Part shown: positions 1 to 8,341 of the stretch, piece after piece
Position numbering within the stretch: position 1 is the stretch's first letter
Layout of the letters: every line of letters begins with the position of its first letter
Made by a program: the position numbers and the translations under genes
Notes under the pieces: model-generated
Seen by the model: only the letters and a program-made list of their open reading frames with translations
Told to the model about the DNA's origin: nothing
Databases searched by the model: none
Origin: DASUMF01 sp040510575
Lineage (GTDB): Bacteria; Actinomycetota; Acidimicrobiia; IMCC26256; DASPTH01
Assembly: GCA_040510575.1 (NCBI GenBank)
Contig: JBEVIU010000102.1
Span: forward strand, 1-62,273
Direction of reading: 5' to 3'
DNA: 62,273 nucleotides

Positions 1-149
1 GTCTCGTCACCGAACTGCGTCGCGATGTGGAGCACCACGTCAAGAGCGAGGAATCGGACCTGTTCCCGAAGATGCGCGAGGCCGGGGTCGATGCCGAGCG
101 GCTCGGAGCAGACATCGAGGCCGCTCGCGCCACGTCGGCAAGCAGCTGA
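1..149 (+). CDS. Hemerythrin HHE-domain protein, C-terminal fragment
   Basis: The window opens inside this gene; reading from base 3, 48 codons and a TGA remain. The segment has the last helix pattern of a hemerythrin-like HHE cation-binding domain: a VEHHVKSEESDLFPKM stretch in which His and Glu would bind a di-iron centre. Such domains bind oxygen or sense oxygen, NO or iron. The N-terminal ligands lie outside the window. A second, complete hemerythrin-type gene lies at 3696-4154, so this organism has at least two. Frame and family are clear; the role is not. Confidence 0.7.
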   Translation, partial: LVTELRRDVEHHVKSEESDLFPKMREAGVDAERLGADIEAARATSASS

Positions 150-170
150 CCAGACGGGCCATCATCCGTC

Positions 171-512
171 GTGGATCAGGAGGCACGGGACTACATCGAC
201 GCCATAGCGCCCGAACGTCGGCCATTGTTCGATCGCCTCGATGGATTGATCCGTGAGACGTACCCCGACGCAGATCTGACGTGGTCCTACAAGATGCCGA
301 CGTACGTGGTGGGCGCTCGACGTATCCACCTGGCCGCGTGGAAGCACGGAATTTCGATCTATGGCTGGCAGGCAGATCGTGACGCCGGCTTCACGCAGCG
401 GCACCCGGAGCTCGTGACCGGGAAGGGCACCCTCCAGCTTCGGGTCGATGCCGCGGACGCGATCCCCGATGCCGAGCTGCTGGCGTTCTTCGGCGCCGCA
501 CTTGGCGACTGA
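171..512 (+). CDS. DUF1801 (YdhG-like) domain protein
   Basis: A 113-residue protein starting at GTG, 21 bases after the preceding stop. It has the DUF1801 pattern: an N-terminal helix (DYIDAIAPERRPLFDRLDGL), the TWSYKMPTY strand, and the IHLAAWKHGISIYGW core. Its length suits the family. Bacillus YdhG/Fra is described as a frataxin-like iron chaperone, but most DUF1801 members are uncharacterised and I would not transfer that role. Spacing allows co-transcription with the hemerythrin gene upstream, which would fit an iron link, but that is inference. Confidence 0.8.
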   Translation: MDQEARDYIDAIAPERRPLFDRLDGLIRETYPDADLTWSYKMPTYVVGARRIHLAAWKHGISIYGWQADRDAGFTQRHPELVTGKGTLQLRVDAADAIPDAELLAFFGAALGD

Positions 513-547
513 GGGAACTGGGTACAACCCCATTTCGATCGGTTCGC

Positions 548-565
548 GCGGCTCCGCGGAGCCGC
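548..565. promoter_or_regulatory. Perfect 18-base palindrome upstream of the DUF899 gene
   Basis: GCGGCTCCGCGGAGCCGC is a perfect palindrome ending 22 bases before the ATG at 588, just ahead of the AAGGAG ribosome-binding site. It may be a repressor operator or an RNA hairpin in the leader. No T-run follows, so a classical terminator is less likely. Confidence 0.4.
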
Positions 566-587
566 CCACCGGCGCAAGGAGTAGCTC

Positions 588-1331
588 ATGACCCTGCCGA
601 AGATCGCCTCGCGCGAGGAGTGGCTCGCCGCTCGCAAGGACCTGCTCGACCGTGAGAAGGAGCTCACCCACCGGCGCGACGCGCTGAACGCCGACCGGCG
701 CAACCTGCCGATGGTCGAGATCACGAAGGACTATGAGTTCGAGGGGCCGAAGGGCCCGGCGCGCCTGCTCGACCTGTTCGAGGATCGTCGACAGCTGATC
801 GTGTACCACTTCATGTTCGACCCGGAGTGGGACGACGGGTGCCCGAGCTGCACCGCCGGCACCCAGGAGCTCTCGCCTGGCTTCTTCGAGCACCTCCACA
901 CCCGCGACACGAGCTACGCGATGGTGTCGCGTGCGCCGCTCGAGAAGCTCGAACGCTGGAAGGAGAAGCAGGGCTGGGACATCCCCTGGTACTCGTCGTT
1001 CGGTTCTGACTTCAACTACGACTTCGGCGTCACGATCGACGAGTCGGTGCAGCCCGCCGAATACAACTTCCGCACCAAGGCCGAGTTCGAAGCGATGGGC
1101 TCCGACTTCTTCGACGCCGACCAGCCCTTCGAGATGCCCGGCCGCAGCTGCTTCCTCGCGGTCGACGGCCGCGTGTTCCACACCTATTCGCAGTACGCAC
1201 GCGGGCTCGAGTCGACCGGCGGCTCGTACTACTTCCTCGACCTCACCGCGCTCGGGCGTCAAGAGGAGTGGGAAGAGCCGAAGGGGCGCAGCGACGACGC
1301 CCGCGCCGCGCAACCCGACTTCGCCTCGTGA
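588..1331 (+). CDS. DUF899 family thioredoxin-like protein
   Basis: A 247-residue protein beginning ATG after an AAGGAG site. Family features are the N-terminal SREEWLAARKDLLDREKELTHRRDAL helix, the VEITKDYEFEGPKG strand, the YHFMFDPEW segment and a CPSCTAG motif where thioredoxin-fold proteins keep their redox cysteines. The C-terminal third (GRSCFLAVDGRVFHTYSQYARG) is also typical. DUF899 proteins are predicted cytoplasmic thiol-disulfide or peroxiredoxin-like enzymes with no settled reaction. The gene is followed 13 bases later by a DHFR-like gene on the same strand. The family call is secure. Confidence 0.88.
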   Translation: MTLPKIASREEWLAARKDLLDREKELTHRRDALNADRRNLPMVEITKDYEFEGPKGPARLLDLFEDRRQLIVYHFMFDPEWDDGCPSCTAGTQELSPGFFEHLHTRDTSYAMVSRAPLEKLERWKEKQGWDIPWYSSFGSDFNYDFGVTIDESVQPAEYNFRTKAEFEAMGSDFFDADQPFEMPGRSCFLAVDGRVFHTYSQYARGLESTGGSYYFLDLTALGRQEEWEEPKGRSDDARAAQPDFAS

Positions 1332-1344
1332 GCGGGAGATCACG

Positions 1345-1965
1345 GTGAGCGACGCGAGCACGAAGACGACGAAGGTGGTCGCCGAGATCACGATGTCGCT
1401 CGACGGCTTCGTGACCGGACCGGATCCCGATCTCGAGCACGGTCTCGGCCACGGCGGCGAGCCACTGCACGAGTGGGTCTTCAGTGATGACCCCGTGGAT
1501 GCCGAGGTGCTGCGCGACTCCACCGCGTCGAGCGGCGCGGTGCTGATGGGTCGGCGGTTGTTCGACATCATCGACGGCCCGAACGGCTGGAACGACGAGA
1601 TGGGCTACGGCGCCGGGCATGCCGCGCACCCGCCGTTCTTCGTCGTGACGCACACCGCGCCCGAGCGCGTGCGGCTCGACCTCGACTTCACCTTCGTGAC
1701 CGACGGCATGGCCGCCGCGATCGAGCGCGCCCGTGCGGCGGCGGGAGACGGGGACGTCGTCGTGATGGGCGGCGGCGATGTGGTCCGACAGTGCGTCGAC
1801 GACGGCCTGGTCGACGAGCTGCGCATCCACCTCGCCCCGATCATCCTCGGGGCGGGGACCCCGCTCTTCGGCGCGGGCGACATACAGCAGCTGGTGCAGC
1901 GCTCGGTGCGCGTGTCGTCCCACGCGACCCACCTCACGTACGTGCTGGACGAACCGTCCTCGTAG
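1345..1965 (+). CDS. Dihydrofolate reductase-like (RibD C-terminal) protein
   Basis: About 206 residues. I chose GTG 1345 because the family N-terminus (VVAEITMSLDGFVTGPD) begins soon after it; the open frame upstream overlaps the DUF899 gene. Signatures are the MSLDGF strand, GAVLMGRRLFD, and a C-terminal VVMGGGDVVRQCVDDGLVDELRIHLAPIILGAGTPLF that forms the NADPH-binding and dimer core of RibD_C proteins such as YwjB. Members reduce pteridine- or flavin-like substrates with NAD(P)H; the actual substrate here is unknown. Probably co-transcribed with the DUF899 gene. Confidence 0.87.
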   Translation: MSDASTKTTKVVAEITMSLDGFVTGPDPDLEHGLGHGGEPLHEWVFSDDPVDAEVLRDSTASSGAVLMGRRLFDIIDGPNGWNDEMGYGAGHAAHPPFFVVTHTAPERVRLDLDFTFVTDGMAAAIERARAAAGDGDVVVMGGGDVVRQCVDDGLVDELRIHLAPIILGAGTPLFGAGDIQQLVQRSVRVSSHATHLTYVLDEPSS

Positions 1966-2056
1966 CGCGTCAGGCTCACCGCAAGCGATGCGGTCACGTT
2001 GACGCCTTTGGGCAGGGACGACCACGATGGTGCTCCGCGAGCCTGGAGGCAGCCAC

Positions 2057-2665
2057 GTGGACACGACGACCGTTCCGCACGATCACCGTCCGTCGCACAG
2101 CGTTGCGATGGACGACCGAGGCCGGGTCACGATCCCGAAGGCGGGCGCCAACGTTGCCGCGGTCCTGCGCATCCTGCTCGGACTCGTCTACCTGTGGGCT
2201 TTCCTCGCGCAGGGGTTCGGCATCGGCTACACGAACTCCGAGACCGACGCGAACGGCAACGTGGAGTACGGGTGGCACTTCGACCACGACGCCGACAACG
2301 GTTGGATCACGTCGGGGTTCGAGCACTCACCGACCGCGGGCTACGTCGACAACGCGCACGGGCCGACCGCGTTCATCGTGCAGGAGTTGCCCACCGGCGT
2401 CGACGACTTCGGCTGGATGTTCGCCATCGGCGGGCTCGGCATCGCGCTCTCGTTCGGCATCTTCATGGGGATCGCCGGTTGGGGAGGGTTCTTGCTGAAC
2501 ATCCTCATCTGGTTCGCCGGCTTCCCGCCGACCACCAACCCGTTGATCGACGGCCAGCACATGGCGTTCGCGTTCGCGATCCTCCTGCTCATGTACCTAC
2601 AGGCCGGCAACCGATGGGGTCTCGGACGTTGGTGGCGCGCCCACACGCCGGCGCTGTTCCACTGA
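2057..2665 (+). CDS. DoxX/DoxD-like membrane protein
   Basis: I chose GTG 2057 over ATG 2027 because GGAGG lies 7-8 bases upstream. The 202-residue product has a hydrophilic N-terminus, then about four membrane helices (around AAVLRILLGLVYLWAFLAQG, FGWMFAIGGLGIALSFGIFM, GGFLLNILIWFAGF and MAFAFAILLLMYLQAG), with an extramembrane loop between the first two. This is the layout of DoxX-family proteins and of the small subunit of thiosulfate:quinone oxidoreductase. No thiosulfate-oxidising partner is next to it, so a thiosulfate role is not supported. Confidence 0.75.
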   Translation: MDTTTVPHDHRPSHSVAMDDRGRVTIPKAGANVAAVLRILLGLVYLWAFLAQGFGIGYTNSETDANGNVEYGWHFDHDADNGWITSGFEHSPTAGYVDNAHGPTAFIVQELPTGVDDFGWMFAIGGLGIALSFGIFMGIAGWGGFLLNILIWFAGFPPTTNPLIDGQHMAFAFAILLLMYLQAGNRWGLGRWWRAHTPALFH

Positions 2666-2686
2666 GCGAGCTGAGGGAGGTCGGGG

Positions 2687-3172
2687 TTACGGACGGCGCG
2701 CGGTGATCCGGGCGACGAGCCGGTCGACCTGCTCCTGCTGCGGCGTGGAGTCGGCCCCCGCGCCGGCACGATGTTTGCGCACGTGCACCGCGGCCTGCTC
2801 GTGTGGCATCCCGAGCTCGACGAGCACCAGGATCGAGAGGATCCCTGTGCGGCCCATGCCGGCCCCGCAGTGCAGGATCAGCGTGTGGTCGGTGAGGAGC
2901 AGCCCGGTGAGCTGGTCGACGGTGTTGAGCATCTCGTCGTCGTCGACCACGTTCCAGTCGGGGATCGGGTGGCGCCGGCAGCGGCCGGGATTCGCCTCCA
3001 GCCACGGTTCGAACTCCGGATAGCGGTAGTGCATCTCCTCGGGCAACACCAACGACACGAGCAGGTCCGCGTCGGCGGCGGAGAGCGCACGCTCCGGGTC
3101 GAGTCCGACATCGGTGAACGACGCGCACCACAGCCCGCCCGGCGCGAGCCCTTCAAGGGGGATCTGGTCCAT
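2687..3172 (-). CDS. Dual-specificity/tyrosine phosphatase
   Basis: A 161-residue cytoplasmic protein read from ATG 3172. Residues 101-110 are HCGAGMGRTG, the canonical CX5R phosphatase loop (Cys102 nucleophile, Arg108). Asp78 in HPIPDWNV sits where the general acid of cysteine phosphatases lies. Family members dephosphorylate phosphotyrosine, phosphoserine/threonine or phosphoinositides; the substrate here cannot be read. The gene is convergent with the DoxX gene. A second phosphatase-like gene at 34411 has a shorter loop. Confidence 0.85.
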   Translation of the reverse strand: MDQIPLEGLAPGGLWCASFTDVGLDPERALSAADADLLVSLVLPEEMHYRYPEFEPWLEANPGRCRRHPIPDWNVVDDDEMLNTVDQLTGLLLTDHTLILHCGAGMGRTGILSILVLVELGMPHEQAAVHVRKHRAGAGADSTPQQEQVDRLVARITARRP

Positions 3173-3195
3173 CCCGTCAGCGTGACAGGTCGGAG

Positions 3196-3510
3196 CTACG
3201 ACTCGGGAGTCATCTGACGCGGGACGTCGTCGAGCTGGTGAACGGTGCCCGCCACCGCGCGGACCTCGACCGCCTCGACGACCACGAACTCGTTCACCTG
3301 CCGACCGGCTGGCATCTGTGCCGCCATGGCCTGCGCGTCGTCTTCCGTCTCGAAGATGAGGATCTCCATCCCCTTGCCGTCGACCGGGGCGAACCAATGA
3401 CCTGAGACGAAGCCGGCGATGTCGGTGACCGTCGGGAGCACGTCGTCGTGCAACACCCGCCGGGCCTTCTCGTAGTCGCTGATGGACACGGTTGCCATGA
3501 CTGCATACAT
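3196..3510 (-). CDS. Small dimeric alpha-beta barrel-like protein, unknown function
   Basis: A 104-residue protein; ATG 3510 follows a clear GAGGTG ribosome-binding site. The pattern (MYAVMATVSISDYEKARRVL, then FVSGHWFAPVDGKGMEILIFET and EDDAQAMAAQM) resembles the ferredoxin-like barrel of antibiotic-biosynthesis-monooxygenase, YCII or EthD-type proteins. I see no catalytic residues that settle the family. It lies 23 bases upstream of the phosphatase gene on the same strand, so the two may share a transcript. Confidence 0.7.
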   Translation of the reverse strand: MYAVMATVSISDYEKARRVLHDDVLPTVTDIAGFVSGHWFAPVDGKGMEILIFETEDDAQAMAAQMPAGRQVNEFVVVEAVEVRAVAGTVHQLDDVPRQMTPES

Positions 3511-3695
3511 TTCGCACCTCCGGTCGCGGAGACGATCCTGTCCGAGCGTGTCCGTTGCATTGACTGCCGTCAAGCCGCTGCCGCGCACGTACCACTTCCG
3601 TGAATCGGCGCGTTCGTCCCGCGAGTTTGTCGTCGCGCGGAAGGAGGTACAGACGAGGTCCACAGCGGCACCTGGTCGCGGACGAAGGAGCAGCC

Positions 3696-4154
3696 GTGAA
3701 CGATCCGATTGCAATCTTGAAGCGGGATCACCGAGAGGTCGCCGCGATGCTGAAGACGCTCGCGGCGAGCAAGCCTGGGCCGCGCCGCAAGGCGACCGTC
3801 GAGAAGCTGACCGACAGCCTGCGCCTGCACATGAAGATCGAGGAGCAGCGCATCTATCCGTTGGTCGCGGCCCGCGTGGGCAAAGAGGACGCGGAAGAAG
3901 CGAACATCGAGCACGGGCTTGCCCGCGACGGGATCGACCAGATCAACCGGCTCGTCGACAAGCCCGGCTTCGGTGCAGCGGTCGCGATGCTCACTGCCGG
4001 CATCCGTCACCACGTGAAGGAAGAGGAGACCGAGGTCTTCCCTCACCTGAAGAAGAAGCTCGACCGCGAGACCCTGGCCGAGGTCGGCGACGAGGTCGCG
4101 AGCGACAAGAAGGCGGCTCGCAGCCCGGCCCGCCGCGCGAGGTCAGCCGCCTAG
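3696..4154 (+). CDS. Hemerythrin HHE-domain protein
   Basis: A 152-residue protein starting at GTG 3696, four to six bases after an AAGGAG site. Two helical pairs carry the expected ligands: DHREVAAML near residue 9, HMKIEEQRIYP near 45, NIEHGLAR near 70 and HHVKEEETEVFPHL near 107. The final 30 residues are Lys/Arg/Ala-rich (SDKKAARSPARRARSAA) and may bind nucleic acid or be disordered. Likely a di-iron oxygen, NO or iron-sensing or storage protein. Convergent with the glycine-rich gene downstream. Confidence 0.87.
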   Translation: MNDPIAILKRDHREVAAMLKTLAASKPGPRRKATVEKLTDSLRLHMKIEEQRIYPLVAARVGKEDAEEANIEHGLARDGIDQINRLVDKPGFGAAVAMLTAGIRHHVKEEETEVFPHLKKKLDRETLAEVGDEVASDKKAARSPARRARSAA

Positions 4155-4179
4155 CTCAACCGAAGGGAACGCATCGCGG

Positions 4180-5121
4180 CTACCCGGTGAACCGCGGAGC
4201 GATGTGAATGGGCTCAGCCGGCGCGGACGGCGCGGGAATGGGCGCGGGGATGAAGGGGGCGTCGAACAGGACGCGCACGATGCCGAGTGCGTAGCCGGCC
4301 GGCCTGAAGTTCGCCGCCGCGGGGCCGGCGCTCGATCCGGCGCCTCCGCCTCCGCCGGGCAGGGCCGCGTCGTGACTGGGATCCTCGCTGCCCGCGCCCC
4401 CGCCGCCGCCGTACAGACCGCCACCGGCGCCACCACCGCCGTACGTCCCGGACCCGCCTGCGCCACCGTTCGCCACGGAGCCCGCCTGACCCTGGCAACC
4501 GACACCCGCGCACACGCCGCCGGCACCGCCGGCCGTAGTGGTGCCGCCCTTGCCGTTCGGTGCGAACGAGAACGGGAGGCCGTCGGGATACTCGAAGCTG
4601 CCGCCGAACCCACCCGAGACGAGGCTGGGACCACCGCTGCCGCCGCCACCGCCCGCGATCAGCACGCGATCGGCGAGCGATGTGCCCCCGCGACGGATGT
4701 CGGAGGCTCCGCCGCCACCGCCGCCCGAGTTGATCGTTCCCGTCCCGCCCGGCGCGCCGCCGTTCCATCCGCCCGCACCGCCGCCGCTGCTCGACGCGTT
4801 CGAACCCGCGCAACCGACGTACACCTGGAACGTCTCTCCGGGGGTGACGACGAACGTCGCGGTCGCCGTGGCGCCGTATCCGCCGCCGAGGCTCGAGCCG
4901 AGCGACGCCGAGCTCGCGCCTCCGTACGCGCCGGAGATGTCGAACGTCACGCTCGTGACGCCCGCCGGAACCGTCCAGCTCTGCGGCGCCTCGGTGCAGA
5001 CGAATTCGAGGATCGTCGGCACGGTGGGCACCGTCGAGACCGGGTCGGCGTGGACCGGGGACGCGCCCGCCATGCCCACGGCGCCCACCGCGACCAATAC
5101 CGCCGGCAGGAGCCTGCGCAT
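4180..5121 (-). CDS. Secreted glycine-rich protein
   Basis: A 313-residue protein starting at ATG 5121, which overlaps the stop of the upstream hydrolase as TGATG. Residues 1-23 form a signal peptide (MRRLLPAVLVAVGAVGMAGA then SPVHA). A beta-like segment with PAGVTSVTFDISGAYGG follows, as in bacterial glycine-rich surface proteins, then about 170 residues of Gly-Gly-rich repeats with runs of five or six glycines, and a Pro/Ala C-terminus. Composition recalls PE_PGRS proteins but without a PE domain. Likely exported or wall-associated; function unknown. Translational coupling to a hydrolase is odd for a structural protein. Confidence 0.75.
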   Translation of the reverse strand: MRRLLPAVLVAVGAVGMAGASPVHADPVSTVPTVPTILEFVCTEAPQSWTVPAGVTSVTFDISGAYGGASSASLGSSLGGGYGATATATFVVTPGETFQVYVGCAGSNASSSGGGAGGWNGGAPGGTGTINSGGGGGGASDIRRGGTSLADRVLIAGGGGGSGGPSLVSGGFGGSFEYPDGLPFSFAPNGKGGTTTAGGAGGVCAGVGCQGQAGSVANGGAGGSGTYGGGGAGGGLYGGGGGAGSEDPSHDAALPGGGGGAGSSAGPAAANFRPAGYALGIVRVLFDAPFIPAPIPAPSAPAEPIHIAPRFTG

Positions 5122-6020
5122 CACGACGCGAGGAACTCGTCGACCATGCCGACGAAGGTGTCGAGCTGGTCGTGCTGCACCCAGTGGCCGGCCTTCTCGA
5201 CGACCTCGACCCGCGCGTCGGCGAACCCGCTCGCGTAGTCCTCTTGCTCGATGTGGCCCTGCTGCCAGCTCTCCGCGCCGTACACGAGGAGAACCGGACA
5301 GGCGATGTTGCGCCACACCTCTCGGGTCTCCTCAGGGCTGAGGTCGAGCCCCAATCCGGAGTGCACGTAGTTGTCGAACTTCCAGCTGTACGTGCCGTCC
5401 TCGTTCTGGTTGGCGCCGTGGATGGTGAGGTGGCGAGCCTGCTCCGGCGAGAGATGCGGGTTGGCTTCCTGCATGCGTGCGTAGGCGTCGTCGAGCGACT
5501 GGTAGCGGCGGGGGATTCTCCCCGCCACCGCGCGCCCCGACTCGATCGACTGCCGGGTCCGTTCGACTGGACCGCCGCGGAAGGCCAACATCGACAACGG
5601 CGGACCAGTGCCCTCCACCACTGCGATCTTCTCGACGTGTTCGGGGAACACACCGGCGTAGCGCAGTGCCACCATGCCGCCGAGCGAGTGGGCGACGATC
5701 CGCAACGGTGTGAGTTGCTGCTGGTGGATCAGCTGTGCGATGTCGTAGACGTACTCCGGCACGCTGTAGCTCGCCGCCGCGCTCCACTGCGAGTCGCCGT
5801 GGCCACGCAGGTCGACGGCGATGATGTGGTACTGGCTCCGCAGGCGCTCGGCCACCCAGTCCCAGTTGTGGGCGTGGTCGCGATTGCCGTGCACGAGCAG
5901 GAGCGGGGGCGCCTCGGCGTTGCCCCAATCGAGATAGTGCAGCCGCAACCGCTGCGAGAAGTACGTGTGCGACGTCGGGCCGGCCGGCCCGGTCGAGAAC
6001 TCGGTGCGCCCGTCCGACAT
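5121..6020 (-). CDS. Alpha/beta hydrolase
   Basis: A 299-residue cytoplasmic protein from ATG 6020. It shows the alpha/beta-hydrolase fold: oxyanion segment LLLVHGNRDHAHNWDWV, strand IIAVDLRGHGDS, nucleophile elbow AHSLGGM (Ser), and a late His in EKAGHWVQHDQ. The acid is probably the Asp in LLVYGAESWQ..QEDYASGFADARV, though I cannot place it exactly. The sequence resembles haloalkane dehalogenase, epoxide hydrolase or ester hydrolase members; the substrate is unknown. The gene lies 11 bases after an NAD-binding DUF2867 gene and overlaps the glycine-rich gene, so the three may form one operon. Confidence 0.88.
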   Translation of the reverse strand: MSDGRTEFSTGPAGPTSHTYFSQRLRLHYLDWGNAEAPPLLLVHGNRDHAHNWDWVAERLRSQYHIIAVDLRGHGDSQWSAAASYSVPEYVYDIAQLIHQQQLTPLRIVAHSLGGMVALRYAGVFPEHVEKIAVVEGTGPPLSMLAFRGGPVERTRQSIESGRAVAGRIPRRYQSLDDAYARMQEANPHLSPEQARHLTIHGANQNEDGTYSWKFDNYVHSGLGLDLSPEETREVWRNIACPVLLVYGAESWQQGHIEQEDYASGFADARVEVVEKAGHWVQHDQLDTFVGMVDEFLAS

Positions 6021-6031
6021 GCGAGCGGATC

Positions 6032-7516
6032 CTAGGAGGGGAGCGATGGGGCAGGTGCAGCGTGCGCGGCGACCTCGTGGAGCATCGAGCCGAACACGAC
6101 ACCGTGGAACGGCCACACGCTCCACCAGTAGAGGTGCCCGCTGAGCCCGTGCGGGACGAAGAGCGCGCGTTGATGGAGCACGGTGCGATCGCGAGCGTCC
6201 GCGGTGTCGAGACGCTCGAGTCGGAACTCGAGCCACGCCTCGCCGGGCAGCCGCATCTCGGCGCGGAGTCGGAGGAGCGATCCGCGCTCGAGTGCCTCGA
6301 CCCGCCAGAAGTCGAGGGGCTCGCCGACCGCGAGGAGATCAGGATGGCGACGCCCTCGGCGCAGCCCGACGCCCCCGACCAGGCGGTCGAGGAGACCGCG
6401 CACGGCCCACGCGAGTGGGAACGAATACCACCCTCGGTCTCCACCGATGCCCTCGACGACCCTCCACACGACGTCGACCGGGGCGTCGACCGTGGTCTCG
6501 CGCTCGTCGCGGTACACGCTGCCACCGGCCCAGTCGGGGTCGGTCGGCATCGGATCGCTCGGCGCGCCGGGCCAATCGGCTCCCGACCACCGCGTCGCCA
6601 CATCGATGTCGCTGATCTTCTGCAGTGCCTTCTCGACTGCTTCGTCGAACCCGAGCGGCCGGATCGGCACGTACTGATCGATGTCGTGCTCGCGCGCGAC
6701 CACGGAGTTGCGGACCGACTCGATCAACGGTTGCGCGATCGCCTTCGGCACGGGCGTGACCACGTTCACCCACTGACTCGAGAGCCAGGGTGACAGCACC
6801 GGCACCGCGATGATCACGCGCCGGGGCAGGCCGGCGACGCGTGCGTAGCGCTGCATCATCTCTTCGTACGTGACGACATCCGGGCCTCCGATGTCGAAGC
6901 GCCGATTCGTGTCGGGCGGGAGCGCGAGGACACCGACGAGATACGACAGCACGTCGCGCACCGCGATCGGCTGCACGCGGGATCGCACCCACTTCGGTGT
7001 GACCATCACCGGGAGACGTTCGGTGAGGTAGCGCAACATCTCGAACGACGCGCTCCCGCTCCCGATGATCACGCCGGCCTGGAGCACGACCGTGGGCACC
7101 GGGGAGTCGAGCAGGATCTGCCCGACTTCGGCGCGCGACGCGAGGTGCGGTGACGTGTGCTCGTCGACGGGAACGAGGCCACCGAGGTATACGATCCGCT
7201 GCACCCCAGCGGTCGCGGCGGCGGCGGCCACGTTGCCCGCGGCACGGCGGTCGGATTCGACGAACTCGGCGCCGGTGCCGATCGAATGCACGAGGTAGTA
7301 GACGACCTCGATGCCCTGCATCGCCGGACCGAGGTCGTCGGGGTCGAGCACGTCGCCGCGCACGACCTCCACCTGGGAGGCCCACGGCACGCCGGCGAGC
7401 TTCTCGGGGCGTCGGGACAGGCACCGCACCGCGTGCCCCTCGGCGAGGAGCTGGGGCACGAGTCGTCCGCCGATGTAGCCGGTTGCCCCCGTGACGAGGA
7501 TGGTCACCGGGTGCAC
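6032..7516 (-). CDS. NAD(P)-binding SDR-type protein with DUF2867 domain
   Basis: A 494-residue two-domain protein starting at GTG 7516 (GTG 7507 is a possible alternative). The N-terminal half is an atypical SDR/NmrA-like Rossmann domain: ILVTGATGYIGGRLVPQLL at residues 5-23, then RCLSRRPEKL and VVYYLVHSIG. The C-terminal half from about residue 345 (DERETTVDAPVDVVWRVVEG to YWWSVWPFHGVVFGSML) is a DUF2867 SRPBCC-like lipid or ligand-binding domain. Homologous fusions are annotated as NAD(P)H-binding or complex-I-30-kDa-like oxidoreductases. Divergent from the phosphoribosyltransferase gene. Confidence 0.88.
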   Translation of the reverse strand: MHPVTILVTGATGYIGGRLVPQLLAEGHAVRCLSRRPEKLAGVPWASQVEVVRGDVLDPDDLGPAMQGIEVVYYLVHSIGTGAEFVESDRRAAGNVAAAAATAGVQRIVYLGGLVPVDEHTSPHLASRAEVGQILLDSPVPTVVLQAGVIIGSGSASFEMLRYLTERLPVMVTPKWVRSRVQPIAVRDVLSYLVGVLALPPDTNRRFDIGGPDVVTYEEMMQRYARVAGLPRRVIIAVPVLSPWLSSQWVNVVTPVPKAIAQPLIESVRNSVVAREHDIDQYVPIRPLGFDEAVEKALQKISDIDVATRWSGADWPGAPSDPMPTDPDWAGGSVYRDERETTVDAPVDVVWRVVEGIGGDRGWYSFPLAWAVRGLLDRLVGGVGLRRGRRHPDLLAVGEPLDFWRVEALERGSLLRLRAEMRLPGEAWLEFRLERLDTADARDRTVLHQRALFVPHGLSGHLYWWSVWPFHGVVFGSMLHEVAAHAAPAPSLPS

Positions 7517-7551
7517 GCTATGACCACGACGGAGAGCGTGGCAGAGGGATC

Positions 7552-8199
7552 ATGATGCGAAGGTTCCGCGATCGGCGCGTGGCAGGTGTGTTGCTCGGGG
7601 CGGCGCTCGGTCATCTTCAGAGCGACGATCCGGTGGTGCTCGCGCTCCCACGTGGAGGTGTGCCCGTCGGGTTCGAGGTCGCGCGGGCGTTGGCCGCGCC
7701 GCTCGACGTCGTGGTCGTGCGCAAGCTCGGTGTGCCCTTCCAACGCGAGCTCGGGATGGGCGCGATCGGCGAGGGTGGCGTGCGGGTGCTGGATCCGTCG
7801 ATCGTGCGCGCGGCTCGCGTGACGCCCGCCGATCTCGAACGGATCGAAGTACGCGAGCGAGCGGAGTTGGAGCGGCGGGTGAACCTGTACCGCGGCGCAC
7901 GACCCATGGTCGCGATCGAGGGACGGACTGCGATCGTCGTCGACGACGGAATCGCGACCGGCGGCACCGCGCGCGCCGCGCTGCAGGTGGTTCGGGCGTC
8001 GGGCGCCGGGAGCGTCGTCCTCGCGGTGCCGGTGGCCGCGCCTGAATCGGTTCGTGAGCTCGGCGAGTTCGCCGACGAGGTGGTCGCGCTCGCGACGCCG
8101 TCGCCGATGGTCGCGATCGGGCCGTGGTACCGGCACTTCGACCAGACGACCGACGACGAGGTCAGGACGTTGCTCGCCGCTGCGAACCGCCCGGACTGA
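7552..8199 (+). CDS. Phosphoribosyltransferase family protein
   Basis: A 215-residue type I phosphoribosyltransferase from ATG 7552 (ATG 7555 is also possible). The PRPP-binding loop VVDDGIATGGT lies at residues 129-139; ALPRGGVPVGFEVARAL near the N-terminus is the usual substrate-side motif. Proteins of this type are often annotated as orphan phosphoribosyltransferases and are not classical salvage enzymes; the acceptor base is unknown. It lies divergently from the DUF2867 gene with 35 bases between starts, so the two may share a regulatory region. Confidence 0.9.
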   Translation: MMRRFRDRRVAGVLLGAALGHLQSDDPVVLALPRGGVPVGFEVARALAAPLDVVVVRKLGVPFQRELGMGAIGEGGVRVLDPSIVRAARVTPADLERIEVRERAELERRVNLYRGARPMVAIEGRTAIVVDDGIATGGTARAALQVVRASGAGSVVLAVPVAAPESVRELGEFADEVVALATPSPMVAIGPWYRHFDQTTDDEVRTLLAAANRPD

Positions 8200-8224
8200 G
8201 CTGGCGATTCAGGGTCGGCGCGTT

Positions 8225-8341
8225 TCAGGGATGGATGCGCGAGCTGTTGTCCTGCTTCTTCTGGTTCTTGTCGGCGCGCTTCTCCTTCAGCGACTTGGAG
8301 GGTTTCTTCGCATCGTTCTTCTTCGGTGACTTGTCACCCAT
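8225..8341 (-). CDS. 38-residue Lys-rich GDKSPKK microprotein
   Basis: This short frame starts at ATG 8341 and encodes 38 residues beginning MGDKSPKKNDAKKPSKSLKE, with about a third Lys and no hydrophobic core. Similar short GDKSPK-type proteins occur in many actinobacterial genomes, and the reading frame is clean. It is probably disordered and could bind RNA or DNA or the ribosome; that is inference from charge only. A second, even more lysine-rich microprotein is at 34284. Confidence 0.7.
   Translation of the reverse strand: MGDKSPKKNDAKKPSKSLKEKRADKNQKKQDNSSRIHP

Noticed and set aside
162..1571. 469-codon open frame on the minus strand
   Set aside because: It is antisense to clear DUF1801, DUF899 and DHFR-like genes, has Arg/Val-rich low-complexity content and no recognisable domain; GC-rich DNA yields such shadows.
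4250..4860. GC-rich repeats as CRISPR or VNTR array
   Set aside because: They are codons for Gly-rich peptide without constant repeats and spacers; no CRISPR structure.
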